64,000 nucleotides of DNA from CAVOXO01 sp963700425 (GTDB lineage Bacteria; Actinomycetota; Acidimicrobiia; Acidimicrobiales; Microtrichaceae): contig CAVOXO010000003.1 of the NCBI GenBank assembly GCA_963700425.1, positions 248,001-312,000 of the forward strand, given 5' to 3'. The first letter of the stretch is position 1; the number at the start of each line of letters is the position of its first letter. Shown one piece after another: positions 1-12,301 of the stretch. A model generated the notes under the pieces. The model had not been told where the DNA came from, searched no databases, and was given only the letters and a program-made list of their open reading frames with translations. Both the position numbers and the translations under genes were made by a program.

Positions 1-3000
1 TCAACGCCAAGGACGCCCTGCCCGCCGGCCTCGCCTACGTGCCCGGATCGACCGTCCTCGACGACGGAACGACCGTCACTCCGATCCCCGACGACGTGGC
101 CCCCCCGGCCCTCACCGCGTTCCCCCTCGACGAGACCGGCGCATCCTTGCCGAACCTGGCGTCGGGTCAGACGGTGAACCTCCGGTATCAGGCGACGATC
201 GACGACCCCTTCCTCGCCGGAGGCGCCTCGGTGACCAACTCGGTGTGCGTGACCGCTCAGGAGGCCGGCGCGTGCGACTCGAACACCGTGGACCTGGTGT
301 CCCACGATCTCTCGCTCACCAAGACCGAGACCGCCTCGCCGACCTACATCGGCGATGAGGCCGTCTTCCGTGTCACCGTCACCAACGACGGTCCCGACAG
401 TGCGGCCGGCGTCGAGGTGACCGACGTCCTCCCGGTGGGCACCACCTTCGTCTCCGCCACCACCTCACAGGGCTCCTATGACGAGTCCACCGGCATCTGG
501 GATGTCGGACTGCTGGTCAACGGGGATTCCGAGACCCTCGATATCACCGCCACCGTCGACGTGAACTCGGTCGAGAACTTCGCAGAGGTGACGGGTCCGG
601 AGTTCGGCGACCCCGACTCCCAGCCGGCCGAGAACCCCCTCGATGATTCCAACCCGCCCGATCAGGATGACGAGGACTCCGTGACGGTCGCCGTGGCGAC
701 CCCCTCAGCGGACCTCTCCCTGACCAAGGGGGTGACCTCGGCACCGGCGTTCGTCGGTGACGACGTGACCTTCGAGATCGAGGTCACCAACGATGGACCC
801 AACGACGCCCCGGGCATAGACGTCAGCGACGTCCTTCCCGCCGGATTGACCTATGTGTCCTCGACTGCGACGAAGGGTGCCTACGACGACGCGAGCGGCA
901 CCTGGTCCATCGGCACGGTGGCCAACGGCGATACCGAGATCCTGTCGATCACGGCGACGCTCGACGTCCCGGGCCCGGTGACCAACTCCGCCGAGATCAC
1001 GGCCGCCAGCGTGAACGACCCCGACTCGACTCCCGACAACGACGTGTCGACAGAGGACGATCAGGATTCCGTCGACGTCAGCGCCGCCGGAGCAAGCATC
1101 GGGGATCGGGTCTGGGATGACGTCAACGGTGACGGTGTCCAGGACGCGTCGGAGTCGGGCCTCAACGGGGTGACGGTGACGCTTCTTCGTGATGTCGATG
1201 GCGACGGCACCTATGAGACCACGGTCGGAACGACGGTCACCGCGGGTGACGGCGACTACAGCTTCGAGGGCCTCCCCCCCGGCGACTACCGGGTCGACGT
1301 CGACGAAGCAACTTTGCCGCTGCCCGGACTCCTCGAGACCACCAGCGAACCTCAGGATCAGACCCTCGCGGGAGCGCAGAGCGTCGACACCGTGGACTTC
1401 GGGTATGTCGCGGCCGCCAGCATCGGGGACCGTATCTGGGATGACGTCAACGGTGACGGTGTCCAGGACCCGCCGGAGTCGGGCCTCAACGGGGTGACGG
1501 TCACGCTTCTTCGTGATGTCGATGGTGACGGCACCTACGAGACGACCGTCGGCACGACGGTCACCGCGGGTGACGGCGACTACAGCTTCGGTGATCTGTA
1601 TCCCGGTGACTACCGGGTCGATGTCGACGAGGCCAGCCTGCCGGCAGGGTCTCTGCCGACGTCAGGCAACGAGCCGTTCGATCAGACCCTTTCGGCGGGC
1701 GACTCGGTCGACACCGCCGACTTCGGGTATGTGGCTCCGGCGTCGATCGGGGATCGGATCTGGGATGACGTCAACGGTGACGGTGTCCAGGACGCGTCGG
1801 AGTCGGGCCTCAACGGGGTGACGGTCACCCTTCTTCGTGATGTCGATGGTGACGGCACCTACGAGACCACGGTCGGCACGACGGTCACCGCGGGTGACGG
1901 CGACTACTCCTTTGACGATCTGCTCCCCGGTGACTATCGGGTCGATGTCGACGAGGCCAGCCTGCCGGCAGGGTCTCTGCCGACGTCGGGGAACGAGCCG
2001 TTCGATCAGACCCTTACGGACGGACAGAGCGTCGACACCGTGGACTTCGGGTATGTCGCGGCCGCCAGCATCGGGGATCGGATCTGGGATGACGTCAACG
2101 GTGACGGTGTCCAGGACGCGTCGGAGTCGGGCCTCAACGGGGTGACGGTCACCCTTCTTCGTGACGTCGATGGTGACGGCACCTACGAGACCACGGTCGG
2201 CACGACGGTCACCGCGGGTGACGGCGACTACAGCTTCGGTGATCTGTATCCCGGTGACTACCGGGTCGATGTCGACGAGGCCACCCTGCCGGCAGGGTCG
2301 CTGCCGACGTCAGGCAACGAGCCGTTCGATCAGACCCTTACGGACGGACAGAGCGTCGACACCGCCGACTTCGGGTATGTCGCGGCCGCCAGCATCGGGG
2401 ATCGGATCTGGGATGACGTCAACGGTGACGGTGTCCAGGACCCGACCGAGTCGGGCCTCAACGGGGTGACGGTCACGCTTCTTCGTGACGTCGATGGTGA
2501 CGGCACCTACGAGACGACGGTGGACACCCAGGTGACCGCGGGTGACGGCGACTACTCCTTTGACGATCTGCTCCCCGGTGACTACCGGGTCGATGTCGAC
2601 GAGGCCAGCCTGCCGGCAGGGTCTCTGCCGACGTCGGGCAACGAGCCGTTCGATCAGACCCTTGCGGCGGGTGACACGGTCGACACCGCCGACTTCGGGT
2701 ATGTCGCGGCCGCCGCGATCGGGGACCGGATCTGGGATGACGTCAACGGTGACGGCGTCCAGGACCCGACCGAGTCGGGCCTCAACGGTGTGACGGTCAC
2801 CCTTCTTCGTGACGTCGATGGTGACGGCACCTACGAGACGACCGTGGACACCCAGGTGACCGCGGGTGACGGCGACTACTCCTTTGACGATCTGCTCCCC
2901 GGTGACTACCGGGTCGATGTCGACGAGGCCAGCCTGCCGGCAGGGTCGCTGCCGACGTCAGGCAACGAGCCGTTCGATCAGACCCTTTCGGCGGGTGACA

Positions 3001-6000
3001 CGGTCGACACCGCCGACTTCGGGTATGTGGCTCCGGCGTCGATCGGTGATCGGATCTGGGATGACGTCAACGGTGACGGTGTCCAGGACCCGACCGAGTC
3101 GGGCCTCAACGGGGTGACGGTCACGCTTCTTCGTGATGTCGATGGTGACGGCACCTACGAGACGACCGTCGGCACGACGGTCACCGCGGGTGACGGCGAC
3201 TACAGCTTCGGTGATCTGTATCCCCGGTGACTACCGGGTCGATGTCGACGAGGCCAGCCTGCCGGCAGGGTCTCTGCCGACGTCAGGCAACGAGCCGTTC
3301 GATCAGACCCTTTCGGCGGGCGACACGGTCGACACCGCCGACTTCGGCTATGTCGCGGCCGCCAGCATCGGTGACCGGATCTGGGATGACGTCAACGGTG
3401 ACGGTGTCCAGGACACGACGGAGTCGGGCCTCAACGGGGTGACGGTCACCCTTCTTCGTGACGTCGATGGTGACGGCACCTACGAGACGACGGTGGACAC
3501 CCAGGTGACCGCGGGTGACGGCGACTACAGCTTCGACGATCTGTATCCCGGTGACTATCGGGTCGATGTCGACGAGGCCAGCCTGCCGGCAGGGTCTCTG
3601 CCGACGTCGGGCAACGAGCCGTTCGATCAGACCCTTACGGACGGACAGAGCGTCGACACCGCCGACTTCGGGTATGTCGCGGCCGCCAGCATCGGTGACC
3701 GGATCTGGGATGACGTCAACGGCGACGGCGTCCAGGACCCGACCGAGTCGGGCCTCAACGGGGTCACGGTCACCCTTCTTCGTGACGTCGATGGTGACGG
3801 CACCTACGAGACGACGGTGGACACCCAGGTGACCGCGGGTGACGGCGACTACAGCTTCGGTGATCTGTATCCCGGTGACTACCGGGTCGATGTCGACGAG
3901 GCCACCCTGCCGGCAGGGTCGCTGCCCACGTCAGGCAACGAGCCGTTCGATCAGACCCTTACGGACGGACAGACACGTCGACACCGCCGACTTCGGGTAT
4001 GTCGCGGCCGCCAGCATCGGGGACCGGATCTGGGATGACGTCAACGGCGACGGCGTCCAGGACCCGACCGAGTCGGGCCTCAACGGGGTCACGGTCACGC
4101 TTCTTCGTGACGTCGATGGTGACGGCACCTACGAGACGACGGTGGACACCCAGGTCACCGCGGGTGACGGCGACTACTCCTTCGACGACCTGCTCCCCGG
4201 TGACTACCGGGTCGATGTCGACGAGGCCAGCCTGCCGGCAGGGTCTCTGCCGACGTCGGGCAACGAGCCGTTCGATCAGACCCTCGCGGCGGGTGACACG
4301 GTCGACACCGCCGACTTCGGGTATGTCGCGGCCGCCAGCATCGGGGACCGTATCTGGGATGACGTCAACGGCGACGGCGTCCAGGACCCGACCGAGTCGG
4401 GCCTCAACGGGGTCACGGTCACCCTTCTTCGTGACGTCGATGGTGACGGCACCTACGAGACGACCGTGGACACCCAGGTGACCGCGGGTGACGGCGACTA
4501 CTCCTTTGACGATCTGCTCCCCGGTGACTACCGGGTCGATGTCGACGAGGCCACCCTGCCGGCAGGGTCGCTGCCCACGTCAGGCAACGAGCCGTTCGAT
4601 CAGACCCTTTCGGCGGGTGACACGGTCGACACCGCCGACTTCGGGTATGTGGCTCCGGCGTCGATCGGTGATCGGATCTGGGATGACGTCAACGGTGACG
4701 GTGTCCAGGACGCGTCGGAGTCGGGCCTCAACGGGGTGACGGTCACCCTTCTTCGTGATGTCGATGGTGACGGCACCTACGAGACGACGGTGGACACCCA
4801 GGTGACCGCGGGTGACGGCGACTACAGCTTCGTCGGGCTGCCCCCGGGTGACTATCGGGTCGATGTCGACGAGGCCAGCCTGCCGGCAGGGTCGCTGCCG
4901 ACGTCAGGCAACGAGCCGTTCGATCAGGCCCTTACGGACGGACAGAGCGTCGACACCGCCGACTTCGGGTATGTCGCGGCCGCCAGCATCGGTGACCGGA
5001 TCTGGGATGACGTCAACGGTGACGGTGTTCAGGACCCGACGGAGTCGGGCCTCAACGGGGTGACGGTCACGCTTCTTCGTGACGTCGATGGTGACGGCAC
5101 CTACGAGACGACGGTGGACACCCAGGTGACCGCGGGTGACGGCGACTACAGCTTCGGTGATCTGTATCCCGGTGACTACCGGGTCGATGTCGACGAGGCC
5201 ACCCTGCCGGCAGGGTCGCTGCCGACGTCGGGCAACGAGCCGTTCGATCAGACCCTTTCGGCGGGTGACACGGTCGACACCGCCGACTTCGGGTATGTCG
5301 CGGCCGCCAGCATCGGTGACCGCATCTGGGACGACGTCAACGGTGACGGTGTTCAGGACGCGTCGGAGTCGGGCCTCAACGGGGTGACGGTCACGCTTCT
5401 TCGTGATGTCGATGGTGACGGCACCTACGAGACGACCGTCGGCACGACGGTCACCGCGGGTGACGGCGACTACAGCTTCGGTGATCTGTATCCCGGTGAC
5501 TACCGGGTCGATGTCGACGAGACCACCCTGCCGGTCGGCATGGTGGCCACGACCACCGAACCTTTCGACGCGAGCGTCGTCGCCGGCGACGTCGTCGACA
5601 CGGCCGACGTGGGCTACCGGGAGCAGGCGGATCTCCGGCTGACCAAGGTGGAGACCGCCGGCCCTGTCCACGTCGGCGACGACGCGGTCTTCCAGATCGT
5701 GGTCACGAACGACGGACCCGCGACGGCGACGGGGGTCGAGATCACCGACGTCCTTCCGACGGGCCTGACCTATTCGAGTGATCTCCCGTCCCAGGGGACC
5801 TTCGACTCCGCGAGCGGGATCTGGAGCGGCATCACGTTGCCTCCGGGCGGCAGCGCGACCCTGAACCTGGTGGCCGCCGTGACCGTCCCGGGGACGGTGA
5901 CCAACGAAGCGGAGCTCACGGCCGCCGACCAGTACGACCCTGACTCGACGCCGGGCAACGACGACCCCACAGAGGACGATCAGGCGTCGGCCCCGGTCAC

Positions 6001-9000
6001 GGTCCGCCCCCTCGCCGACCTGGAGCTGTCCAAGACCCAGACCGGATCGCCCGCCTTTGTGGGGGACACGACCTCCTTCGAGATCACGGTCCGCAACAAC
6101 GGGCCCTCCGACGCCACCGGCGTCGAGGTCACCGACCAACTGCCGGCCGGCCTGGCCTTCGACGGCGATTCGGCATCGCAGGGCTCCTACGACCCGACCA
6201 GCGGCGTCTGGGTCGTCGGCGACATCCTCGCCGGAGCCACCGCGACCTTGACACTCGACGTGGTCGTGAACGCGGAGACGTCGGACAACCTCGCCCAGGT
6301 CACCGCGGTGAACGAGGACGACCCGGACTCCCAACCCTCTGAGAACCCGCTCGGCCCGTCCGATCCGCCCGATCAGGACGACGAGGACAACGCTCTGGTC
6401 CGGGTCGATGCACGCATCGATCTCTCGCTCACCAAGACGGCGACGTCGACCCCCACCTATGTCGGCGATGCGGCCACCTTCGACATCGTCGTCACGAACG
6501 CCGGACCCTCCGGGGCCACCGGCGTCGAGGTCAGTGACATCCTGCCGACCGGTCTCGACTTCGTCGGGGCGTCGGCGACCCAGGGTCTCTACGACGACGG
6601 CTCGGGGGTGTGGACCGTGGGCGATCTCGCGGCGACCGGATCGGCCACCCTGTCGATCACCGCCACGGTGACCGCCACATCGGTGACCAACACCGCCCAG
6701 GTGTCGTCTGCCGACCAGTACGACGACGACTCCACGCCGGGCAACGATGACCCGACCGAGGACGACCAGGCCGAAGCTCCGATCACGGTGGCGCCCCTGG
6801 CCGACCTGTCACTCACGAAGGTGCTGACCACGCTTCCGGTGTACCTCGGGGACACGACGGCCTTCGCGGTCACGGTCTCGAACTCCGGGCCGTCGTCGGC
6901 CACCGGAGTCGTGGTGACCGACGAGCTGCCCGTCGGGCTCACCTATGTCTCCGATGATTCGGCGGGTGCCTACGATCCCGCCACGGGCGTGTGGCTGGTC
7001 GGGGTCGTCCCCTCAGGCGGCTCGCGCACTCTCGAGGTCACGGTGACCGTCGACGCGCTCGACAGCGAGAACGTCGCCGAGATCTCGGCGGTCGTGGAGG
7101 ACGATCCCGACTCCCAGCCCGGGGAGAACCCGCTCGACCCGACCAACCCGCCCGACCAGGACGACGAGGACGCCGTCGCCGTCTCGGTGCGGCCTTTGGT
7201 GGACGTGTCGCTGACAAAGACCTCCGCTCCGACCACGGTGCGGCAGCTCGACACGGCGACCTTCACCCTCACGGTGGACAACGCTGGCCCGTCGGCCGCC
7301 ACCGGGCTCGAGGTCGCAGACCTCCTACCCAGCGGCGTCACCTACGTGACCGATACCCCGTCGCAGGGCTACTACGACGAGATCGCCGGCGTCTGGTTCG
7401 TGGGCACCCTGCCTGCCGACGGATCCGCGACCCTCTCGATCGACGTCGAGGTCGTCGACGCCGGAACCATCGTCAACACCGCACAGGTGAGCGCGGTGAA
7501 CGAGGACGACGGCGATTCCGTCCCGGCCAACGACGACCCGGCCGAGGACGACCAGGACTCGGCATCGCTCTCCAGCGAGCCGGTCGTCGACCTCTCGTTG
7601 TCGAAGTCGGCCACGCCCGGGGACGTCCCCGTGGGCGACACCGCCACCTTCACCCTCACCGTGTCCAATGACGGACCGTCGGACGCCACCGGCGTGACCG
7701 TCCGCGACCAGCTTCCTGCCGGCGTTGTCTATGTCTCGGATGTTCCGAGCCAAGGTGCCTACGACTCGGCCAGCGGTGTCTGGACGGTGGGCGACATCGC
7801 CGAGGGCGACACCGTGACCCTGGAGATCACCGTGACGGTCGCGGCACCCGGGGCCATCGCCAACTTTGCCGAGGTGACCGGCGCCGACCAGGAGGACGTG
7901 GACTCCCAGGGCGCCGAGAATCCCCTCGATCCCTCCAACCCGCCCGATCAGGACGACGAGGCCACCGCCGGGATCGTCGGTATCCAGATCGATCTGGAGC
8001 TCGACGTCGCGGCGGACGCCACCGAGGTCAACGTCGGCGACGAGGTCACCTACACCGTGACCCTGGTCAACGAGGGGCCCTCAGGGGCGACCGGAGTGGT
8101 GGTCAGTGACCTCCTGCCGGTTGGTGTCACCTTCGTGGGTGCCACACCCGATGTCGGGACCTACGACCCTGCCACCGGCGTCTGGACGGTGGGATCGCTC
8201 GCCCCGGGTGAGACGGTCACGCTCGAGGTGGTGGCCACCGTGGATCAGGCCGGACCTCTGGTCAACACCGCAGAGGTGACCGCGGCCAACGAACCCGACG
8301 TCGACTCGACGCCCGCCAACGGCGACGCCACCGAGGACGACCAGGACGAGGTCACCATCGTCGGGCTGCTCGCCGACCTCTCGCTGGTCAAGACCGTGAG
8401 CGATGCGGCGCCGGATCTCGGTGCCGAGGTCACCTACACCGTGACCGTCACCAACGACGGACCGTCCGACGCCACCGGCGTCGTGGTCAGCGACGAGCTG
8501 CCGGCCGGGCTGACCCACGTGAGTGACACCGCAGCCGGCGCCTACGACCCGCTGACGGGTGTGTGGATCGTGGGCTCGGTGGCCGCAGGGACCTCGACGG
8601 CGATCGACATCACGGCTCGTGCCGGGGTGAGCGGCGACATCGTCAACACCGCACGGGTGGAGGAGGCCGACCAGCCGGACCCCGACTCGACTCCGGGCAA
8701 CGGCGATCCGACAGAGGATGACCAGAGCTCGGTCGTCATCAGCCCCCGTCCGGCCAGCGTCGAGGGACTCATCTGGCTCGACACCGACGGCGACGGAGTC
8801 CGCGACCCCGGCGAACCGCCGATCCCCGGTGTCACGGTCCTCATCTCCGACGAGGGCGGCGACCTGGTGGCTTCCACCGTCACCGACGAGGACGGTCGCT
8901 ACGTGTTCACCGAACTGGAACCGGGCCGCTACCGGATCGAGGTGGATCCTGCGTCCCTTCCCGACACCGTGGCCGGTCAGTCCTACGACGTCGACGACGT

Positions 9001-9274
9001 CCTGGACAACTCCCACGTGGTCGATCTCGAGGCCGGTGACAACGTGGCGGAGATCAACTTCGGCTACTCGCCCGTGGTGACCCCGAGCGCCGATTCGCCG
9101 ACGACCCACTCTCCGGCCCCGTCGCCGCCGAGCCAGTCGCACACGCAGGGCTCCGTGCCGCGCTTCCTGCCCTTCTCGGGCGGTGGTGCCGGGCCTCTGA
9201 CGGTGGCCGGCCTGGTGCTGGTGCTCTTGGGCATCGCCCTCGTCACCTGGAGGAGGCGTCGGCCTCGGGAGTGA
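1..9274 (+). CDS. Giant repeat-rich surface protein (DUF11 + SdrD-B-like), LPFSG-anchored; 5' end outside window
   Basis: The reading frame enters from the left edge, so the N-terminus is missing. About three DUF11 domains come first (the first partial; motif DLSLTK...VGD), then fourteen SdrD-B-like units (motif SIGDRIWDDVNGDGVQD) at about 1092-5628. Eight more DUF11 domains follow, then one divergent SdrD-B unit near 8750. A Ser/Pro/Thr linker precedes the C-terminal signal LPFSGGGAG, a hydrophobic helix and the RRRRPRE tail, a sortase-type wall anchor. Each SdrD-B unit has DxDGDG-like acidic loops that could bind calcium. Two one-base insertions break the frame: an extra C near 3222 and an extra base near 3972. 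Both lie inside repeats, and the protein resumes perfectly after each, so they look like sequencing errors. The likely role is adhesion or a cell-surface stalk. No sortase gene is in the window. Confidence 0.85.
1092..5628 (+). repeat. Tandem array of fourteen 324-bp coding repeats
   Basis: Fourteen direct repeats of 324 bp (108 codons) start about every 324 bases from 1092 (1416, 1740, 2064 and so on). They are nearly identical at DNA level, including silent positions. Variation is confined to a few mosaic segments: QDASE versus QDPTE, GTTVTAG versus DTQVTAG, FGDLYPG versus FDDLLPG, and TDGQSVD versus SAGDTVD. The mosaic shuffling of these short variants between units indicates recent duplication and gene conversion. 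Copy number may be mis-assembled. Confidence 0.95.
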
Positions 9275-9423
9275 GCGTCCCGGTCGACGGCGACGCCTAC
9301 ACGTGGCGGCTCGACGCTGCTGGCGCGCTCGAGATCGTGACGGGGGACATCGGCGAGGGTCCGCGAGCTGACCTGAGCCCCGACCGGTTCTCCGACCTCG
9401 TCAACGGAGCACAGTCGCCCTGA
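9271..9423 (+). CDS. Small 50-residue ORF overlapping the end of the surface-protein gene
   Basis: A GTG at 9271 overlaps the stop of the giant gene and opens a 50-codon frame beginning VSVPVDGDAYTWRLDAAG and ending LVNGAQSP. In another frame directly behind it, 9423-9544 reads MVANEPVVAPGRIGHLIDW and WESLLRALLDGSP. Together the two look like pieces of one domain interrupted by a frameshift. I have a weak impression of the segment found beside phytanoyl-CoA dioxygenase-like proteins, but I cannot support a function. It may be a decayed remnant. The rest of 9424-9618 holds only the hairpin at 9522-9550. Confidence 0.3.
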   Translation: MSVPVDGDAYTWRLDAAGALEIVTGDIGEGPRADLSPDRFSDLVNGAQSP

Positions 9424-9521
9424 TGGTCGCCAACGAACCGGTCGTGGCTCCGGGCCGGATCGGACATCTCATCGACTGGGAGTCGCTACTCCGGGCTCTC
9501 CTCGACGGATCTCCCCTAGAT

Positions 9522-9550
9522 CGTCGTCACCACGAGACCGGGTGACGACG
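9522..9550. terminator. Hairpin between convergent genes, possible bidirectional terminator
   Basis: CGTCGTCACC (9522-9531) and GGTGACGACG (9541-9550) are perfect 10-bp inverted arms around a 9-nt loop. The hairpin lies between the end of the surface-protein region on the plus strand and the end of the minus-strand zinc-ribbon membrane gene. No T-tract follows on either side, so it is either a non-canonical terminator of high-GC type or an operator-like dyad. Confidence 0.4.
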
Positions 9551-9618
9551 CGGTCCGTCTCAGCTGCTCGCTGCGGTTCGGGACCCGGCCGGCCGCGACA
9601 CCTACGCGCCCTCGAGAC

Positions 9619-12228
9619 TCAGCGAAGGGAGCGATAGCGGGCGTAGGCGTCGACGACCCGTCGACGCTGTCTCTCGAAGGTCGCGCCCACCACCAACAGC
9701 ACCACCCCGGCCGCTCCGATCCCCACCCAGCGGGGAAGCCGGGCGGCGACGGGGAACAGCTGGTCCACGGCCATGATCACGGCGGTGACCGACCCGACCA
9801 CCAGCGGGGCGCGAAGCCCCCGCGACGCACCCACAATCGTCATGGCGACGGCGATGCCCAGCACCGTCAGGGGGCGGACCACCTCCGTCTCGACGATGGC
9901 CACGAGCGCCGACGGCGCGGCCGCGATGACGAGGGCCGGACCGAGCGTGGGCCATGAACCGACGTTCGGATCGCGCCGCATCTGCCACCACCCGGCGGCC
10001 CCCACCGCCGCCGCGGCGGGGAGGCTGTAGGCCTCGACGAGACGAACGTCGGCGTCCCACAACTGCAGCCACACAAGACAGAGCGCCGCAGTGACGGCGA
10101 TGGCCGTGGCCGGGATCCGTCGGGTGGGCCGCGTCACGTGCGCCGATGCGACGACCACCACGACGGCCAGGCCGACGCTGAACGGGTTCGGTCCGTCGGC
10201 CGCGGCCAGCCCCGCCAAGGCCCCGCCCGTCGTGAGCAGCCCGACCACCTCGACGACGGGCGACCACCATGGCGCCCAGCGGTCTGCGAGCCAGGCGAGC
10301 CCGGTCGTCGCCGCCGCGACGGCGACGGTGATGGTCCATGCGGCCTGGTCGGTGGCACCGGAGGTGAGAGCCAGGGCCATGGCGGTGGTGGGGATGGCGA
10401 TGCCCGCGACGACGGTCGCTGCGATGGTCCACTGTCGGTGCCCTTCGACCAGGCCTCCTGCGGTGGCGGCCGAACCGATGAGGGCGATGAACCCGAAGGC
10501 GAGAACGGTGAGGACGTCGACGTTGCCCGCCCAGGCCACCGCCGTCGCCGCCGTCGGGATCGCGGCGATCGCCACCCCGGGGAGGAAGCGGCCGCCGGGG
10601 CGGATGGGAGCGAGAGCCAGGGCGGCGGTGGCGGCCAGGTACGCGGCCACCATCACCGCAACGGCCACGCTCCAGTGGGCGCCCGCCACCGCGACGGCGG
10701 TGTAGGTCCCCGTCCCTGCGGCGACGGCCATCGCAACTCGGCGCGGGCCGGGCGCCGGCACGAAGGCCCCGACCACCGCCATCACGGTCGCCGTCCCGAG
10801 AGCCACGGCCGCCAGGACCAGGCCGATGGGAGGCCCGTCGAGAAGCGATGGCGTGTTGACGGCTTCGAGATCGAGGGCACCGGTGGTGACCGAGAAGCCA
10901 CGGGTCCACCATCCGTTGTCGGCGATCTCGACGAACGGAGCCACGATCGCCCCCAGGACGGGTTCGGTCCACCCGAGGAGCGTGAGCGCGGTCCATACCA
11001 CCGCGGTGGCCTGCCCGCCACGAACCCTGGGGTCGACGCCGAGGTCGGTGTCTCCGGCCGGGGCGCGACCGGGGTGACGAGCGGTGATCGCCGACGATAC
11101 CGCCAGCACCGCGAACCCGGCCGCGTTGGCGATCAGCAGGAGCACGTCGCCGTCGTCTGTCAGGGCGCGGCCGACGGCCAGCACCGTCAGCAGCCCGACC
11201 AGCACGCCGGCAGCCGCCGCGACGATGCCGACCCGGTCGCGTCCGGGTCGGCTCCACGCCAGACCGACAGCCGTCGCGGTGGCGACCGCCAGGACCGCGA
11301 TGCCCCACGTGCGCTCGCCCGCGCTCACGTCGAGTCCGGCATCGCCGAAGGCGGCGGGAACCGCGAACAGCACGGCGACGCTCCACGCTCCCGAGCCCAG
11401 GAGGCCGACGAGGGCGGGAACCGGATCGGGGAGGGCGGGTTGTGGCACGACGCGGAGCCGTCGGTGTGCGAGGTGATCGATGGTCGCGGTTGCCAGCAGC
11501 GCACTCGCCATCGCCGGCCCCGGGGTGCCGGACAGCGATGCCACGACGACGAGGGGCATCTGGACGGCCACCACGCCGATGATGGGTGGCGCGCGGAGCG
11601 ACCCCGCCCGACCGAGGCCGACGAGCCCCGCAGCGACGACGACCAGTCCGACGGCCCACACCCACTGCCAGTCGCCGTCAGGGGCCAACACGACCCGAAC
11701 CGCGTGGACGTCGATGAGGGCGAATCCCGCGGCCACGACCGACAGGGCCTCCGCGGTGGACATCAGCTCCGCCCGGGCAGCGGCCAGCGTGGTGGTCACC
11801 GCGACCGCCGTGGCCACGGCGAGCACGGCGGCCTGCCCCGCCGCGCCCAGGCGGTCCCACGTGACCGCGGCGAACACGATGCCGGCGACGATCAGCAGGA
11901 AGGCTCCGAGCGCGACGAGCAGGGTCTGAGCCGAGACGTGTCGCCGGGACCGGGCGGGCGCCGCCTGCGGGCCCGTACCGATCCGGGCGACGGGGAGGGG
12001 CGTCCCCACCCTGTCCCGACGCATCTGGCCGATCAGCCCGGCCCGTTCGGCGCCCAGGCCGGCCATCTCGCTGTCGATCTGCCACAGACGACCCGCCAGC
12101 GGATGGGCGGCGGTGAAGCCACAGCGGGTGCAGGCCGCCACGCCGTCGACGTTGGACAGAATCGCTCCGCAGTCGGGGCAGCGGGAAGGATCGGGTCCCC
12201 GCGCACCAGCTCCCGGCTGCGATGTCAT
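9619..12228 (-). CDS. Zinc-ribbon multispanning membrane protein (SCO7613 C-terminal-like)
   Basis: The protein has 869 residues. The start chosen is ATG at 12228 because AGAGAGGA lies just upstream and a zinc ribbon begins at once: C17-x2-C20 and C33-x2-C36 (RCPDCGA, CTRCGF). A short helical linker follows, then from about residue 95 to the end there are some twenty or more Ala/Val/Leu-rich membrane helices. This is the architecture of actinobacterial proteins annotated as SCO7613 C-terminal domain-containing membrane protein, whose function is unknown. A longer open frame runs further upstream to 12741 but has no coding character. The basic C-terminus (ERQRRRVVDAYARYRSLR) should be cytoplasmic. 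Confidence 0.75.
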   Translation of the reverse strand: MTSQPGAGARGPDPSRCPDCGAILSNVDGVAACTRCGFTAAHPLAGRLWQIDSEMAGLGAERAGLIGQMRRDRVGTPLPVARIGTGPQAAPARSRRHVSAQTLLVALGAFLLIVAGIVFAAVTWDRLGAAGQAAVLAVATAVAVTTTLAAARAELMSTAEALSVVAAGFALIDVHAVRVVLAPDGDWQWVWAVGLVVVAAGLVGLGRAGSLRAPPIIGVVAVQMPLVVVASLSGTPGPAMASALLATATIDHLAHRRLRVVPQPALPDPVPALVGLLGSGAWSVAVLFAVPAAFGDAGLDVSAGERTWGIAVLAVATATAVGLAWSRPGRDRVGIVAAAAGVLVGLLTVLAVGRALTDDGDVLLLIANAAGFAVLAVSSAITARHPGRAPAGDTDLGVDPRVRGGQATAVVWTALTLLGWTEPVLGAIVAPFVEIADNGWWTRGFSVTTGALDLEAVNTPSLLDGPPIGLVLAAVALGTATVMAVVGAFVPAPGPRRVAMAVAAGTGTYTAVAVAGAHWSVAVAVMVAAYLAATAALALAPIRPGGRFLPGVAIAAIPTAATAVAWAGNVDVLTVLAFGFIALIGSAATAGGLVEGHRQWTIAATVVAGIAIPTTAMALALTSGATDQAAWTITVAVAAATTGLAWLADRWAPWWSPVVEVVGLLTTGGALAGLAAADGPNPFSVGLAVVVVVASAHVTRPTRRIPATAIAVTAALCLVWLQLWDADVRLVEAYSLPAAAAVGAAGWWQMRRDPNVGSWPTLGPALVIAAAPSALVAIVETEVVRPLTVLGIAVAMTIVGASRGLRAPLVVGSVTAVIMAVDQLFPVAARLPRWVGIGAAGVVLLVVGATFERQRRRVVDAYARYRSLR

Positions 12229-12301
12229 GGTGGCGTCCTCTCTGCTGTGGCCCTGGATTCCTGGCCCTCGAGGAGCGTAGGTGTGTTGTGGGGCGACCGG
12301 T

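Noticed and set aside
4904..6334. Minus-strand frame across the SdrD-B repeats
   Set aside because: It exists only because the repeats are stop-free on both strands; the product is repetitive Arg/Val shadow.
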